Origin: Betaproteobacteria bacterium
Lineage (GTDB): Bacteria > Pseudomonadota > Gammaproteobacteria > Burkholderiales > SG8-41
Length of the DNA: 18,470 bases
Reading direction: 5' to 3'
Assembly (NCBI GenBank): GCA_020028375.1
Contig: JAHZNX010000009.1
Span: 1 to 18,470, forward strand
The position numbers and the translations under genes were made by a program. Below are positions 1 to 7,263 of the stretch, one piece after another (within the stretch, counting starts at the first letter, position 1; every line of letters begins with the position of its first letter). The notes below the pieces were generated by a model. That model had not been told where the DNA came from and made no database searches. It was given only the letters and a program-made list of their open reading frames with translations.

Positions 1-1
1 T

Positions 2-114
2 CCCCTCCTTTTCAAGGAGGGGTGGATGCGAAGCAGACGGGGTGGTTACGTGGGCACCTCTTGCTCCCACCACCCCGCCCGCTTGCGCGGGCACCCCTCC
101 TCAGGCAGGAGGGG
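2..114. repeat. Inverted pair of REP-like palindromic units
   Basis: Two copies of a GC-rich unit of about 46 bp face each other. The left copy (2-47) starts with the hairpin CCCCTCCTT/AAGGAGGGG (2-10 with 14-22), continues GTGGATGCGAAGCAGAC and ends GGGGTGGTT. The right copy (69-114) is its approximate reverse complement: ACCACCCC (69-76), a GC hairpin (78-80 with 89-91), then CCCCTCCT/AGGAGGGG (94-101 with 107-114). The 5' and 3' thirds of the units match almost perfectly; the middle differs. The whole can fold into one long cruciform-like structure. This resembles REP/BIME intergenic repeats. It lies just past the stop of the GST gene and could end or protect that transcript. No RAYT transposase gene is visible in the window. 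Confidence 0.75.
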
Positions 115-146
115 AGTTCATCTTGTTAGGCGCTCGTATTGCGCTC

Positions 147-848
147 TTAACGCTGCTGAAACTGCACTTTTCCGAACATGATCTCCCACGACTTGTCGGT
201 GTGCGGCGCCTGGTTCGCAGCCTGCACCTCGGCGAGCACCTGCAGCCCGCGCTGCACTGCGGGCCGCGCGCCGATCTCGTCGAACCAGCGCTTGACGTTG
301 GGGTACTCGTCGAAATTGATGCCCCGGCGCTCCGGATTCCGCATCCAGGGAAAGATCGCGATGTCCGCGATCGAGTATTCGCTGCCCGCCGCGTAGCGCG
401 CCTCGCCGAGGCGCCTGTCGAGGATGCGTGTCAGGCGATTGGCTTCCTTCGTGTAGCGCTCGATCGGGTACTGCAGCTTTTCCCTCGAGTAGCTGCGGAA
501 ATGATGGGCTTGCCCGAACATGGGCCCGACGCCGCCCATTTGCCACATCAGCCATTGCACGCAGGTCCACCGGGCATGCAGGTCAGCCGGCAGGAGCTTC
601 CCGGTCTTGGAGGCGAGGTAGAGCAGAATCGCTCCCGATTCGAAGAGCGAGAGCGGCTTGCCGCCCGGCCCGTCGTGATCGACGATCGCCGGAATGCGGT
701 GGTTGGGGCTGATTCTGAGAAATTCCGGCCGGAACTGCTCGCCCTCGCGGATGTTGACGCCGTGGACGCGGTACTTGAGGCCAGTCTCCTCGAGCATAAT
801 GTGGACTTTATGGCCGTTCGGCGTGGGCCAGCTGTAGACGTCGATCAT
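147..848 (-). CDS. yfcG: YfcG-like glutathione S-transferase / disulfide-bond oxidoreductase
   Basis: The protein has 233 residues and aligns by eye along its whole length with the Nu-class GST YfcG/YghU family, which reduces disulfides using glutathione in the cytoplasm. The N-terminal thioredoxin-like domain (about 1-85) begins MIDVYSWPTPNGHK, with Thr9 and Asn11, the residues that contact glutathione in YfcG in place of a catalytic Tyr/Ser/Cys. The stretch FRPEFLRISPNHRIPAIVDH and the glutathione-binding ESGAILLYLA follow. The helical C-terminal domain (about 90-210) contains QWLMWQMGGVGPMFGQ and YSIADIAIFPW, both typical of the family. The start ATG has GGGAGA just upstream. The gene is monocistronic, divergent from the MFS gene, and followed by the REP-like pair. 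The family assignment is firm; the physiological substrate is unknown. Confidence 0.93.
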   Translation of the reverse strand: MIDVYSWPTPNGHKVHIMLEETGLKYRVHGVNIREGEQFRPEFLRISPNHRIPAIVDHDGPGGKPLSLFESGAILLYLASKTGKLLPADLHARWTCVQWLMWQMGGVGPMFGQAHHFRSYSREKLQYPIERYTKEANRLTRILDRRLGEARYAAGSEYSIADIAIFPWMRNPERRGINFDEYPNVKRWFDEIGARPAVQRGLQVLAEVQAANQAPHTDKSWEIMFGKVQFQQR

Positions 849-969
849 GGGATCTCCCTGAAAAACTGCGATAAGTGATGGCTAAAGCGTCGCGAGCGAA
901 AGGCGAATGCTACCAATTTCGCGGTAACGGCGTAACCCGCGCGGCGTTCCCGACCTGGACATCCCTGAT

Positions 970-2220
970 ATGCTTCGCGCGGTCATGCCGCTCTCCGCCC
1001 TTCGCTCGTGGTGGCTGCCGCCCGGCACCTCATCCGATGTTGCGCTGGTCCTCACGGCGCGCGGCATCCGCGCTTTCACCGACGGCTACGTCGCGCTGCT
1101 GCTGCCCTATTACCTCACGCTGCTCGGCTACAGCGCGCTTCAGGTCGGCCTGATCGCCACCGCGACGCTGCTCGGGTCGGGGCTGCTGACGTTGCTGACC
1201 GGGTTGTTCGCCTACCGCTTCCGGATTCGCGCCCTGCTGACCTGCGCTTGCCTGCTGATGCTCGGCACCGGGCTCGGATTCGCTGCGGTCACGGATTTCT
1301 GGCCGCTGCTGCTGATCGCCGTGGCGGGAACGCTCAATCCTTCGAGCGGCGACGTCAGCGTTTTTTCTCCGCTCGAGCAGTCCTTGCTGTCGCACGCGGC
1401 GGCGAGCGAGTGGCGCACCGCGCTGTTCGCGCGCTACAGCCTGGTGGGACATCTCGTTGGCGCCCTCGGCGCGCTGGGCGCCGCGATCCCCGGCCTGCTC
1501 GCGCAATGGAACGTCCTCGACCTCAAGGCGGCAACACAGGCGATGTTTGTGGTGTACGGGCTCTCGGCGCTCGCCGTGCTCGCGCTCTATCGCCAACTGG
1601 CTGCAGCGGGCTCGCGCGCGGACAAGTCGCGTGCAATTCCGCTGGGGCCCTCGAAGGGCATCGTGCTCCGGCTTGCGGCATTGTTCAGCCTCGATTCGTT
1701 TGCCGGCGGCTTCGCGGTGCAGTCGCTGCTCGCGCTGTGGCTGTTTCTCCGCTTCGACCTGTCGGTGGAGGCCGCCGGCACCATATTCTTCTGGACCGGG
1801 CTGCTCGCGGCCGCATCCTTTCTCGCCGCCCCGCCGCTTGCCCGGCGCATCGGTCTCGTTAATACCATGGTGTTCACGCATCTCCCGGCGAATCTGTTCT
1901 GCATCCTCGCCGCCCTGATGCCGACGCTGCCGCTTGCAGTGCTGTTCCTGCTGCTGCGCGCGGCGCTCTCATCGATGGACGTGCCCGCCCGCTCCTCCTA
2001 CGTGATGGCCGTCGTTTCTCCGGCGGAACGCCCCGCCGCGGCGAGCCTGGCCGCGGTGCCGCGCAGTCTCGCGGCCGCCGTCAGCCCGGCGTTCGCCGGC
2101 TACCTGCTGACGCTCACCAGCTTCGGCTGGCCTCTGGTGGTCTGCGGGGCGCTGAAGATCGTCTACGACCTGACGCTGCTCGGGATGTTCAGGAAAGTGA
2201 AGCCACCGGAAGAGCAATGA
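970..2220 (+). CDS. MFS transporter
   Basis: This is a 416-residue, very hydrophobic inner-membrane protein with about 12 predicted membrane segments in two halves, separated by a basic loop near residues 207-225. That is the standard size and layout of the Major Facilitator Superfamily. Helix 1 follows LTARGIRAFTDGYVALLLPYY, and the loop between helices 2 and 3 carries the basic FAYRFRIR, corresponding to the family motif-A region. A polar NPSSGDVSVFSPLEQ segment (about residues 122-136) lies inside the N-terminal half and may line the substrate path. The substrate cannot be told. No strong ribosome binding site precedes 970; the second methionine (985) is an alternative start. The gene is divergent from yfcG and convergent with the Bug receptor gene, so it is probably transcribed alone. 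Confidence 0.85.
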   Translation: MLRAVMPLSALRSWWLPPGTSSDVALVLTARGIRAFTDGYVALLLPYYLTLLGYSALQVGLIATATLLGSGLLTLLTGLFAYRFRIRALLTCACLLMLGTGLGFAAVTDFWPLLLIAVAGTLNPSSGDVSVFSPLEQSLLSHAAASEWRTALFARYSLVGHLVGALGALGAAIPGLLAQWNVLDLKAATQAMFVVYGLSALAVLALYRQLAAAGSRADKSRAIPLGPSKGIVLRLAALFSLDSFAGGFAVQSLLALWLFLRFDLSVEAAGTIFFWTGLLAAASFLAAPPLARRIGLVNTMVFTHLPANLFCILAALMPTLPLAVLFLLLRAALSSMDVPARSSYVMAVVSPAERPAAASLAAVPRSLAAAVSPAFAGYLLTLTSFGWPLVVCGALKIVYDLTLLGMFRKVKPPEEQ

Positions 2221-2231
2221 AACCCGATGAA

Positions 2232-2360
2232 GCGTGACCTGGTGGGGCGTGACATGGTGAAACGTGACATGGTGCTGCGCGGCTGAGGTTCTGAATACGC
2301 CGTATCGTGTCACGCAGTATCACGTCACGTAGTACCGCGTCACGCTCTTTCACGTCACGC
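2232..2360. repeat. Inverted array of 15-bp GTGAC/GTCAC units between convergent genes
   Basis: The gap between the convergent MFS and Bug genes is built from 15-bp units. In the left arm, CGTGAC recurs at 2233, 2248 and 2263, with consensus CGTGACMTGGTGRRR. In the right arm, GTCACG recurs at 2309, 2324, 2339 and 2354, with consensus GTCACGYWSTAYCRC, in the opposite orientation. The last right-arm unit contains the stop codon of the Bug gene (TGA at 2355-2357 on the minus strand). The arms can pair and may serve as a bidirectional transcription end, but no U-tract is present. The repeat family is not one I recognise. Confidence 0.8.
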
Positions 2361-3416
2361 TCCCTCCCTGAGAGGCAGCCGGCTTGCTCTCAGCAGCGGC
2401 GCCCATTTGTCCAGCTCGCTGTGGATGCGGGTGGCAAACTGCTCGATGGTCATGGTCGCGGGCTCGAGCCCGAGGCCGCGCAGGTAGGACTGGATCGCGG
2501 TGCTGGCGCACAGGGCGGAGACTTGGGTCCTCAGCCAGGCCGTGGGCACCGGCGGGGTGCCCGCCGGCGCGAACAGTCCGTACCACCCCTCGATCTCATA
2601 GCCCGGCAGTCCCGATTCGGCGACCGTCGGCACGTCGGGCAGCCGCTCCAGCCGCCGGGCACTGGTGACCGCGAGCGGCCTGAAGTGCTCGCTCGGAAAA
2701 TAGGTCAGCGTCAGCGGCAACGCTGCGAACATAAGCGAGACCTGGCCCGTCGCGAGCCCGTTCAAGGCGCTGACTCCGCTGTTGTAGGAAACGTGCACGA
2801 GTTTGACCCCCACCATGCGGCGGAACAGTTCGCCCGCCAGGTGGCCGGTGCTGCCATCCCCGGAAGACGCGAAGTTGACTTCTCCCGGCCGCACTTTGAG
2901 CCAGGCGGCGAGCCCGCGCACGTCATCCATCGGCAGCCCGGCGCTCACCATCAATACGAACGGCATCGTGACAAGCGGCGTGACCAGGATGAAATCGCGC
3001 ACCGGATCGTACGCCACGCCATGGAAGTAATGCGGGTTGATGATCATGGTCGCGTTGCTCGCAAGCAGCAGCGTGTGGCCGTCTGCCGCCGCACGCGCGA
3101 CCGACGCCGCGCCGCGCGCCGTCGCGCTCCCGGGCTGGCGCAGAAGCGCGACCGGGTGCGGCGTATCCGCAGCGATGGCTTGCTGGGCGATGCGCGCCAG
3201 GGTGTCGGTAATGGCCGGCGGCGCGTAGGGCGCCATCAACCGATAGCTGCGGGACATGCGGGAGGTTCCCCGGATGTCAGTGGGCCCGCTGATCGGGTAC
3301 GGAACGACGATCGTGATCGGCCTGGCCGGGAACGGCTGCGCTGTCGCGACACCGCAGCATACGATCAGCGCGGCGATGCCGGATAGCGAATACAGGATCG
3401 AACTCAAACCGCTCAC
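2355..3416 (-). CDS. Bug/TctC-family periplasmic solute-binding protein with an inserted loop
   Basis: This 353-residue protein is a Bug (TctC) receptor of the TTT family, which binds small carboxylates in the periplasm. A signal peptide ends near residue 27 (CCGVATAQ). Family landmarks follow: FPARPITIVVPYP; AADGHTLLLAS; LKVRPGEVNFASSGDGSTGHLAGELFRRM; LPDVPTVAESGLPGYEIEGWYGLFAPAGTP; and the C-terminal EQFATRIHSELDKW. Typical members have about 320-330 residues. The excess lies in the first ligand-binding loop: after GPTD (44-47) about 24 extra residues precede the usual TDTLARI. The annotated start is GTG and lies inside a heptad repeat (3412-3432) with no clear ribosome binding site, so the start is uncertain. 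No TctA/TctB membrane genes are nearby, as is usual for orphan Bug receptors. Confidence 0.9.
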   Translation of the reverse strand: MSGLSSILYSLSGIAALIVCCGVATAQPFPARPITIVVPYPISGPTDIRGTSRMSRSYRLMAPYAPPAITDTLARIAQQAIAADTPHPVALLRQPGSATARGAASVARAAADGHTLLLASNATMIINPHYFHGVAYDPVRDFILVTPLVTMPFVLMVSAGLPMDDVRGLAAWLKVRPGEVNFASSGDGSTGHLAGELFRRMVGVKLVHVSYNSGVSALNGLATGQVSLMFAALPLTLTYFPSEHFRPLAVTSARRLERLPDVPTVAESGLPGYEIEGWYGLFAPAGTPPVPTAWLRTQVSALCASTAIQSYLRGLGLEPATMTIEQFATRIHSELDKWAPLLRASRLPLREGA

Positions 3417-3432
3417 GGGTCACCCGTCACGG
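3412..3432. repeat. Three tandem heptamers at the 5' end of the Bug gene
   Basis: Three 7-bp units, CTCACGG, GTCACCC and GTCACGG, run in tandem across the GTG start of the Bug gene. The core GTCAC is shared with the arrays at 2232-2360 and 17778-17835. The array's position makes the GTG start call doubtful. Confidence 0.55.
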
Positions 3433-3472
3433 CGCTCCGGCCAGCTGCGATGCCGGCACCGCTCCTCCGTCC

Positions 3473-3853
3473 TCACTCCTCATCAGCGATTTGGGCGCTT
3501 TTTTCGCTCGCTTGCGCGACCATCCTGTCGATTTCCCGTTCAACCAGCTGCTTGATCTCGTCGTCCTCCGGATAGCACAGCAGCCAGAGATCCGCAAACT
3601 CGCCGGATACGTGCTTCCTGCGGCCGAGCACGAGCCTGCGGGGCAAGCTCTCGACGCTGGGCTTCAGCATGAACTCGGTGCCCTGCTCCCAGTAGATCGA
3701 GAGCGTATCCACCTTGAGGCTCGAGCGCAGCAGGCGCACCACGAACTCGAATCGGATCGAGTGCATTCCCAGCGAGCGCAGCTGGACCACTCGGTGGGAC
3801 GGCAGCGCCTCCCCGGCGTTCAGAGCCTTGATTTCGTCCTGCCGCGACGCCAT
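3473..3853 (-). CDS. Conserved-looking hypothetical protein, 126 aa
   Basis: I do not recognise this family. The predicted product is a soluble 126-residue protein with no signal peptide or membrane segment. It has a mixed alpha/beta pattern in the middle (FEFVVRLLRSSLKVDTLSIYWEQGTEFML, LPRRLVLGRRKHVSGEFADLWLLCYPEDD) and a charged, probably helical C-terminus (EIKQLVEREIDRMVAQASEK). The codon pattern and the coherent amphipathic sequence favour a real gene over the overlapping plus-strand ORF. The start is ATG with only a weak AACGGGCGG upstream. It lies 56 bp upstream of the Bug gene on the same strand and 153 bp downstream of the YgfX-like gene. Confidence 0.6.
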   Translation of the reverse strand: MASRQDEIKALNAGEALPSHRVVQLRSLGMHSIRFEFVVRLLRSSLKVDTLSIYWEQGTEFMLKPSVESLPRRLVLGRRKHVSGEFADLWLLCYPEDDEIKQLVEREIDRMVAQASEKSAQIADEE

Positions 3854-4006
3854 GCTAGCCGCCCGTTTCCGTGGCCATTGCCCGCTCCTAGAATAACCAA
3901 GGCGGCAGGGTCTGACAATTTCCCGACCGCCCGGGTTCTGTTCCCGGCTCCGATTCCCGCCGCGCGCGGCAACACCGCAAGTACCGGCATCCGGGATGAT
4001 CCTGAT

Positions 4007-4462
4007 TCAGCACTCTGGCGAGGAATCCGGCTCCATGCCTTCGTTCTTCCAGCGCATCCACATGCGCAGCCGGCGGAAAACGCGCGCGTCCACGCTGTCG
4101 GGCAGGATGATGGCGCGGCGCGTGCGGCCCTTTCCGCGCGGCTTGAGCGCGACGATGGTGAGGGCAGGCGAAACGTAGCTCGAATCCGACAGCTCGCTCT
4201 CCACCCATTTGCCGTCCCGGGTGCAAAACGAGATGCTCCCGCCGCTCTTCAGTTCCAGCGCGACGATCGCGTTCGCCGAGTGCAGGGCGGCGTCGCGTGC
4301 CAGGAGATAGACGAGGCTGAAGGCGATCGCCAGCGTAGCGGCGCCCTTGGCGAGCGCCGGGACGGGAACGAGCCACAGCAATCCCGCGGCGGCCAGATGC
4401 ACCACGCAAAGCGCGACGGCGAGCCGCACCGAAGGCGAAATGGAGACGTTCTGGACGAGCAT
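4007..4462 (-). CDS. YgfX-like (CptA/DUF1434-type) inner-membrane protein
   Basis: This 151-residue protein has two membrane segments (about 12-33 and 38-54) followed by a cytoplasmic beta-rich domain. The pattern RLAVALCVVHLAAAGLLWLVP, then IVALELKSGGSISFCTRDGKWVESELSDSSYVSPALTIVALK, then ILPDSVDARVFRRLRMWMR matches the YgfX family. In E. coli that family is encoded with SdhE and has been described as a membrane toxin (CptA) affecting cytoskeletal proteins. No SdhE-like gene lies next to it, so the toxin-antitoxin context is missing in this window. The C-terminal tail (KNEGMEPDSSPEC) is longer than usual. The assignment rests on pattern similarity only. Confidence 0.65.
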   Translation of the reverse strand: MLVQNVSISPSVRLAVALCVVHLAAAGLLWLVPVPALAKGAATLAIAFSLVYLLARDAALHSANAIVALELKSGGSISFCTRDGKWVESELSDSSYVSPALTIVALKPRGKGRTRRAIILPDSVDARVFRRLRMWMRWKNEGMEPDSSPEC

Positions 4463-4551
4463 GGCGCCGCGGCCACCTCAGCGCCTTCGACTACGGAGGG
4501 GCGGTGCTTTCACGGCGCGCGCAAACAGGCGGTACGTAACAGGCGGAACCG

Positions 4552-4812
4552 CTAGCGGCAGCCTTTCGAGGCCCATTGGAAGCGGTTTGCCCACCACCAT
4601 GCCGTTATAGCGGTCTGCTGCCAGTAGGGCAACGATTGGTACCAATCACGATCGGCGTTGCATTGCGCGCACGGGTCGCGCTCCGTCGCGAACGCCAGTG
4701 TCCCGTGGCGGCTGTACAAGTGCACGCCGAACGCATAGGAAGCACACGCGAAAACCAAGGCCATCGCCACGACGACGCCGATGATCAACATCAATAACAT
4801 GATGAGTTGCAT
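4552..4812 (-). CDS. Small membrane-anchored protein with a CxxC motif
   Basis: This 86-residue protein has a hydrophobic N-terminal segment (about 2-30) that should be a membrane anchor. A short polar region rich in aromatic residues follows (WYQSLPYWQQTAITAWWWANRFQW). It contains four cysteines: Cys23 in the membrane segment, Cys48-Ala-Gln-Cys51 in a CxxC motif, and Cys85 next to the C-terminus. The start is supported by GAGGGGGC about 7 bases upstream of ATG. I do not recognise the family. The CxxC could bind metal or form a disulfide. It lies 126 bp downstream of the lipid-transport operon and 89 bp upstream of the YgfX-like gene on the same strand. Confidence 0.6.
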   Translation of the reverse strand: MQLIMLLMLIIGVVVAMALVFACASYAFGVHLYSRHGTLAFATERDPCAQCNADRDWYQSLPYWQQTAITAWWWANRFQWASKGCR

Positions 4813-4938
4813 ATCGGGAGCCCCCTCGCGCGTTCACTTTACCGCTTGCGGCAGGCGTGCGGCTGTGAAGAAATGCACCGCCAGCGCCGGGCGGCGTGCC
4901 GCACCCTGTCGCTGTTCCCCGACAGTGCCATGCCGCAC
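4813..4938 (-). other. 126-bp gap behind the lipid-transport operon, with a possible hairpin
   Basis: The gap holds the ribosome binding site of the small membrane protein at one end. A short hairpin (CTGTCG 4906-4911 with CGACAG 4920-4925, 8-base loop) lies just after the lipoprotein stop. No U-tract follows, so a terminator is possible but not demonstrated. Confidence 0.3.
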
Positions 4939-5553
4939 CTAACGTGCCGCGGGCTTTGCCGCGGCGCGCTCGATCCAGGCCGACATTTCGTCGAGCAAAG
5001 CGGTGGTCGCATGGTTGAATGCCGCCACAGCTGCCGCCGCGCTCTCGCCGGAGGCCGGGGCGCTCTGAACGAACCTGCGCCGCGCGATGAGCGTCCGCTC
5101 GGCGGGATCGACGAGCACCGCCGTAACCTCGATCCGCACGCTGCCCGGATTTCCCGCGACGTCGTGGTAGAACTCCTCGAGCCGGTTGTGGAGGACGACG
5201 TCCCCTCTCACGCCCGCGGTCGTGGCGGCAACGGCGCGAAAGTTGCCGCCTGCCTCGAGCCGCCACGCCAGGAGCTCGCTGAGCGCACGCGCCGGCCGTT
5301 CCGTCCACGCTGCGAACTGGTAATAGGCGCGCTGGCCGTGCGCGCGGCTGAACACGAGACTCTGGGTGTCGTAGAAGGGGCTTGCGAGAGCAGGGTTGAC
5401 GAGCAGCACGGGCCCGGCGGCCGCACCCGGTTTCGTGCCGCCTGCCCCGGCAAGGTCTTCGAGCACGTAGTATTCGCGCGGAGGAACTTCGGGAATCCCC
5501 ATGCAGCCCGCGAGCAGGCCAAACGCAATGATGGCCGCTGCGGCATTCCTCAT
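4939..5553 (-). CDS. ABC-type transport auxiliary lipoprotein (PqiC/DUF330-like)
   Basis: This 204-residue protein begins with a lipoprotein signal peptide: MRNAAAAIIAFGLLAGC, with lipobox LAGC and lipidated Cys17. The body fits the PqiC/YmbA-type auxiliary lipoproteins: REYYVLEDL, then VLLVNPALASPFYDTQSLVFSR, YYQFAAWTERPARALSELLAWRLE, and the C-terminal ATTALLDEMSAWIERAAA. Such proteins sit in the outer membrane and work with MCE proteins in lipid traffic across the periplasm. The start ATG overlaps the stop of the MCE gene by 4 bp, so the two are translationally coupled. It is the last gene of the four-gene operon. Confidence 0.85.
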   Translation of the reverse strand: MRNAAAAIIAFGLLAGCMGIPEVPPREYYVLEDLAGAGGTKPGAAAGPVLLVNPALASPFYDTQSLVFSRAHGQRAYYQFAAWTERPARALSELLAWRLEAGGNFRAVAATTAGVRGDVVLHNRLEEFYHDVAGNPGSVRIEVTAVLVDPAERTLIARRRFVQSAPASGESAAAAVAAFNHATTALLDEMSAWIERAAAKPAAR

Positions 5554-6497
5554 CGCATCCGCTCTCCCGGACCGAGCTGCCCCGGGCTCGGGCCGAGAAG
5601 CACCGCGCGCGGATCCTGCAGCCGGTCGGCGGCCCGCGACAGGATTTCGGCGCTCGAGCGCAGTTCCTGCGCCGTGGCGCGGATTTCGTGCGAACCGGAG
5701 TCGGCCGCGTGCTCAAGCCGCTTCGCCAGGGCGGTCGTCTCCCGCTCGAGCGCCTGCACCGCGCGCGCGAGCGCGCGCATCGTCGCATCGGCCTGCTTGA
5801 AAGCTGGCTGCGCGCCTGAACTGGCGCGCTCCACCGCAGCGGCGATCTCCCGGCTCGATTTGCCGAATTCCACGGCGCTCTTCGCCAGGGTGTCCGCGAC
5901 CTCGTCGAGCCGGCCCATCCGCTTTGACATGTCCCCCGAAAGCTCGCGCAGATTGGCGAGCGTCGCCCCGAACGCCTCGCGATTCTCCCTGTTGAGGAGC
6001 TGCTCCATATTGGAGAGCGCGGCTGCGCCCGTGATCGCCAGGCGGTTCATCGCGCTGGTGAGCAGGTCGATGTCCGATTGCCCCTCGGCAATCACGGGGT
6101 ACGACTCGCCAGGCTGGACTGCGGCAAGCTCGGGGCCGGGATCGCCCGGCGTGGCAAGGTGAATGCGCGCAATTCCGGTCAGGATATTGCGGTCAACGAC
6201 CGCTACCGTGTTGGTGCTTACCGGGGTGTCGCCATCGATGCGGATGTTGACCCGGACCCGGTTGATATTCTTGCTCGAGATCGAATAGCTCTCGACCCGT
6301 CCCACCTTCACCCCGCGCATGCTGACGTCGCCGCCGACCTGCAGCCCTTCCAGCGACTGGCGCTCGAAGTAGATCGTGTAGTAGCGGGAGTCCGGTCGAG
6401 CCCCGGTGCGCGCAAGCCAGGTTACCGCCAACACGACGGCGACGATCAGCGCGAGGAGCGTCGCGCCTGCGCTCGTATACCGCGCTTCAGATTCCAC
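5550..6497 (-). CDS. MlaD/MCE-domain periplasmic lipid-binding protein
   Basis: This 315-residue protein has one N-terminal membrane anchor (about 11-30), then an MCE domain (about 38-115) with the typical YFERQSLEGLQVGGDVSMRGVKVGRVES and VRVNIRIDGDTPVSTNTVA. A long helical, probably coiled-coil C-terminal region (about 150-300) follows. MCE proteins form hexameric rings or tubes that carry phospholipids between the membranes. The long helical tail makes this more like the MlaD-like protein of Pqi/Let-type or STAS-permease operons than short MlaD (about 180 residues). The start is GTG, with GGAGA 6 bases upstream. It overlaps the end of the ATPase gene by 11 bp and the lipoprotein gene by 4 bp. 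Confidence 0.9.
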   Translation of the reverse strand: MESEARYTSAGATLLALIVAVVLAVTWLARTGARPDSRYYTIYFERQSLEGLQVGGDVSMRGVKVGRVESYSISSKNINRVRVNIRIDGDTPVSTNTVAVVDRNILTGIARIHLATPGDPGPELAAVQPGESYPVIAEGQSDIDLLTSAMNRLAITGAAALSNMEQLLNRENREAFGATLANLRELSGDMSKRMGRLDEVADTLAKSAVEFGKSSREIAAAVERASSGAQPAFKQADATMRALARAVQALERETTALAKRLEHAADSGSHEIRATAQELRSSAEILSRAADRLQDPRAVLLGPSPGQLGPGERMR

Positions 6498-7263
6498 GGT
6501 TCATCTCCGGTCCCTCGAGCATTGTGCGCACGCGGAAGTAAGACTGCAACCACGGGTCGTCTACGCGCATGACTTCCTTCACCGGCCCGTCGGCGATGAC
6601 CTTGCCGTCCGCGAGCACGATCGTGCGATCCACGAGCCCAAGCAGCGTATCGAGGTCGTGCGTGACCACCAGAATCGTCAGCCCGAGGTCGTCGCACAGG
6701 AACCGCAGCAGGCGGTCGAACGCCCGCGCGCTGATCGGATCGAGGCCCGACGTAGGCTCGTCCAGGAATAGCACCTCAGGTTCCAGCGCAAGCGCACGCG
6801 CCACCGCGGCGCGCTTGCGCATGCCGCCCGAGAGCTCGCTCGGCATCTTGATCGCCGCCTCAACGGGGAGCCCCGCCAGCGCGATGCGGAGCCGCACCAG
6901 CGGACCCAGCAGATGCGCCGGCACCCTGGCATGCTCGATCAGCGGGGTCGCGACGTTCTGCGCAACCGTGAGCGAGGAGAACAGCGCGCCGTCCTGGAAC
7001 AGCATTCCGAAGCGCTGCCGCAGCGCGGCGAGCTCTTCCTCCGGGGCGCTCCACACCTCCGTCCCCAGCAGCCGCACCCTCCCCGAAGTCGGGCGGTGCA
7101 GCCCGATGATCTCGCGCAAAAGAACCGATTTGCCGCTGCCGCTGCCGCCGATCAGCGCGGCGATCTGCCCGCGGGGAACGCTGAACGAAACGCCATCGTG
7201 CACCGTCTGCGCGTCGAAACGGGTGACGATCGCGTCCACTTCGATGACCGGTGCCCCGCTCAA
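6487..7263 (-). CDS. MlaF-like ABC transporter ATP-binding protein
   Basis: This 258-residue ABC ATPase has Walker A GGSGSGKS (39-46), a Q-loop Gln90 (GMLFQDGALFSSLTV), signature LSGGM (144-148), Walker B VLFLDEP (164-170, catalytic Glu169), D-loop SGLD and switch His202 (VTHDLD). MLFQDGALFSSLTV and SELSGGMRKRAAVARAL are characteristic of the MlaF/Ttg2A group, which powers phospholipid transport with MlaE-type permeases. The reading frame stays open far upstream, but that part overlaps the permease gene and is antisense-like noise. I place the start at TTG 7263: AGGAG lies 8 bases upstream, and the TTG overlaps the permease stop as TTGA. The start is inferred, not certain. Confidence 0.9.
   Translation of the reverse strand: MSGAPVIEVDAIVTRFDAQTVHDGVSFSVPRGQIAALIGGSGSGKSVLLREIIGLHRPTSGRVRLLGTEVWSAPEEELAALRQRFGMLFQDGALFSSLTVAQNVATPLIEHARVPAHLLGPLVRLRIALAGLPVEAAIKMPSELSGGMRKRAAVARALALEPEVLFLDEPTSGLDPISARAFDRLLRFLCDDLGLTILVVTHDLDTLLGLVDRTIVLADGKVIADGPVKEVMRVDDPWLQSYFRVRTMLEGPEMNRGI

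Noticed and set aside
42..878. Long plus-strand ORF opposite the GST gene
   Set aside because: It lies antisense to a clear YfcG-like gene, has no recognisable domain, and arises from high GC content.
2232..2360. Array as a small CRISPR
   Set aside because: The 15-bp period leaves no spacer of normal size, the units invert midway, and no cas gene is nearby.
2307..3386. 359-codon plus-strand ORF opposite the first Bug gene
   Set aside because: It is an Arg/Gln/Gly-rich low-complexity translation, antisense to a well-supported receptor, and starts inside the repeat array.
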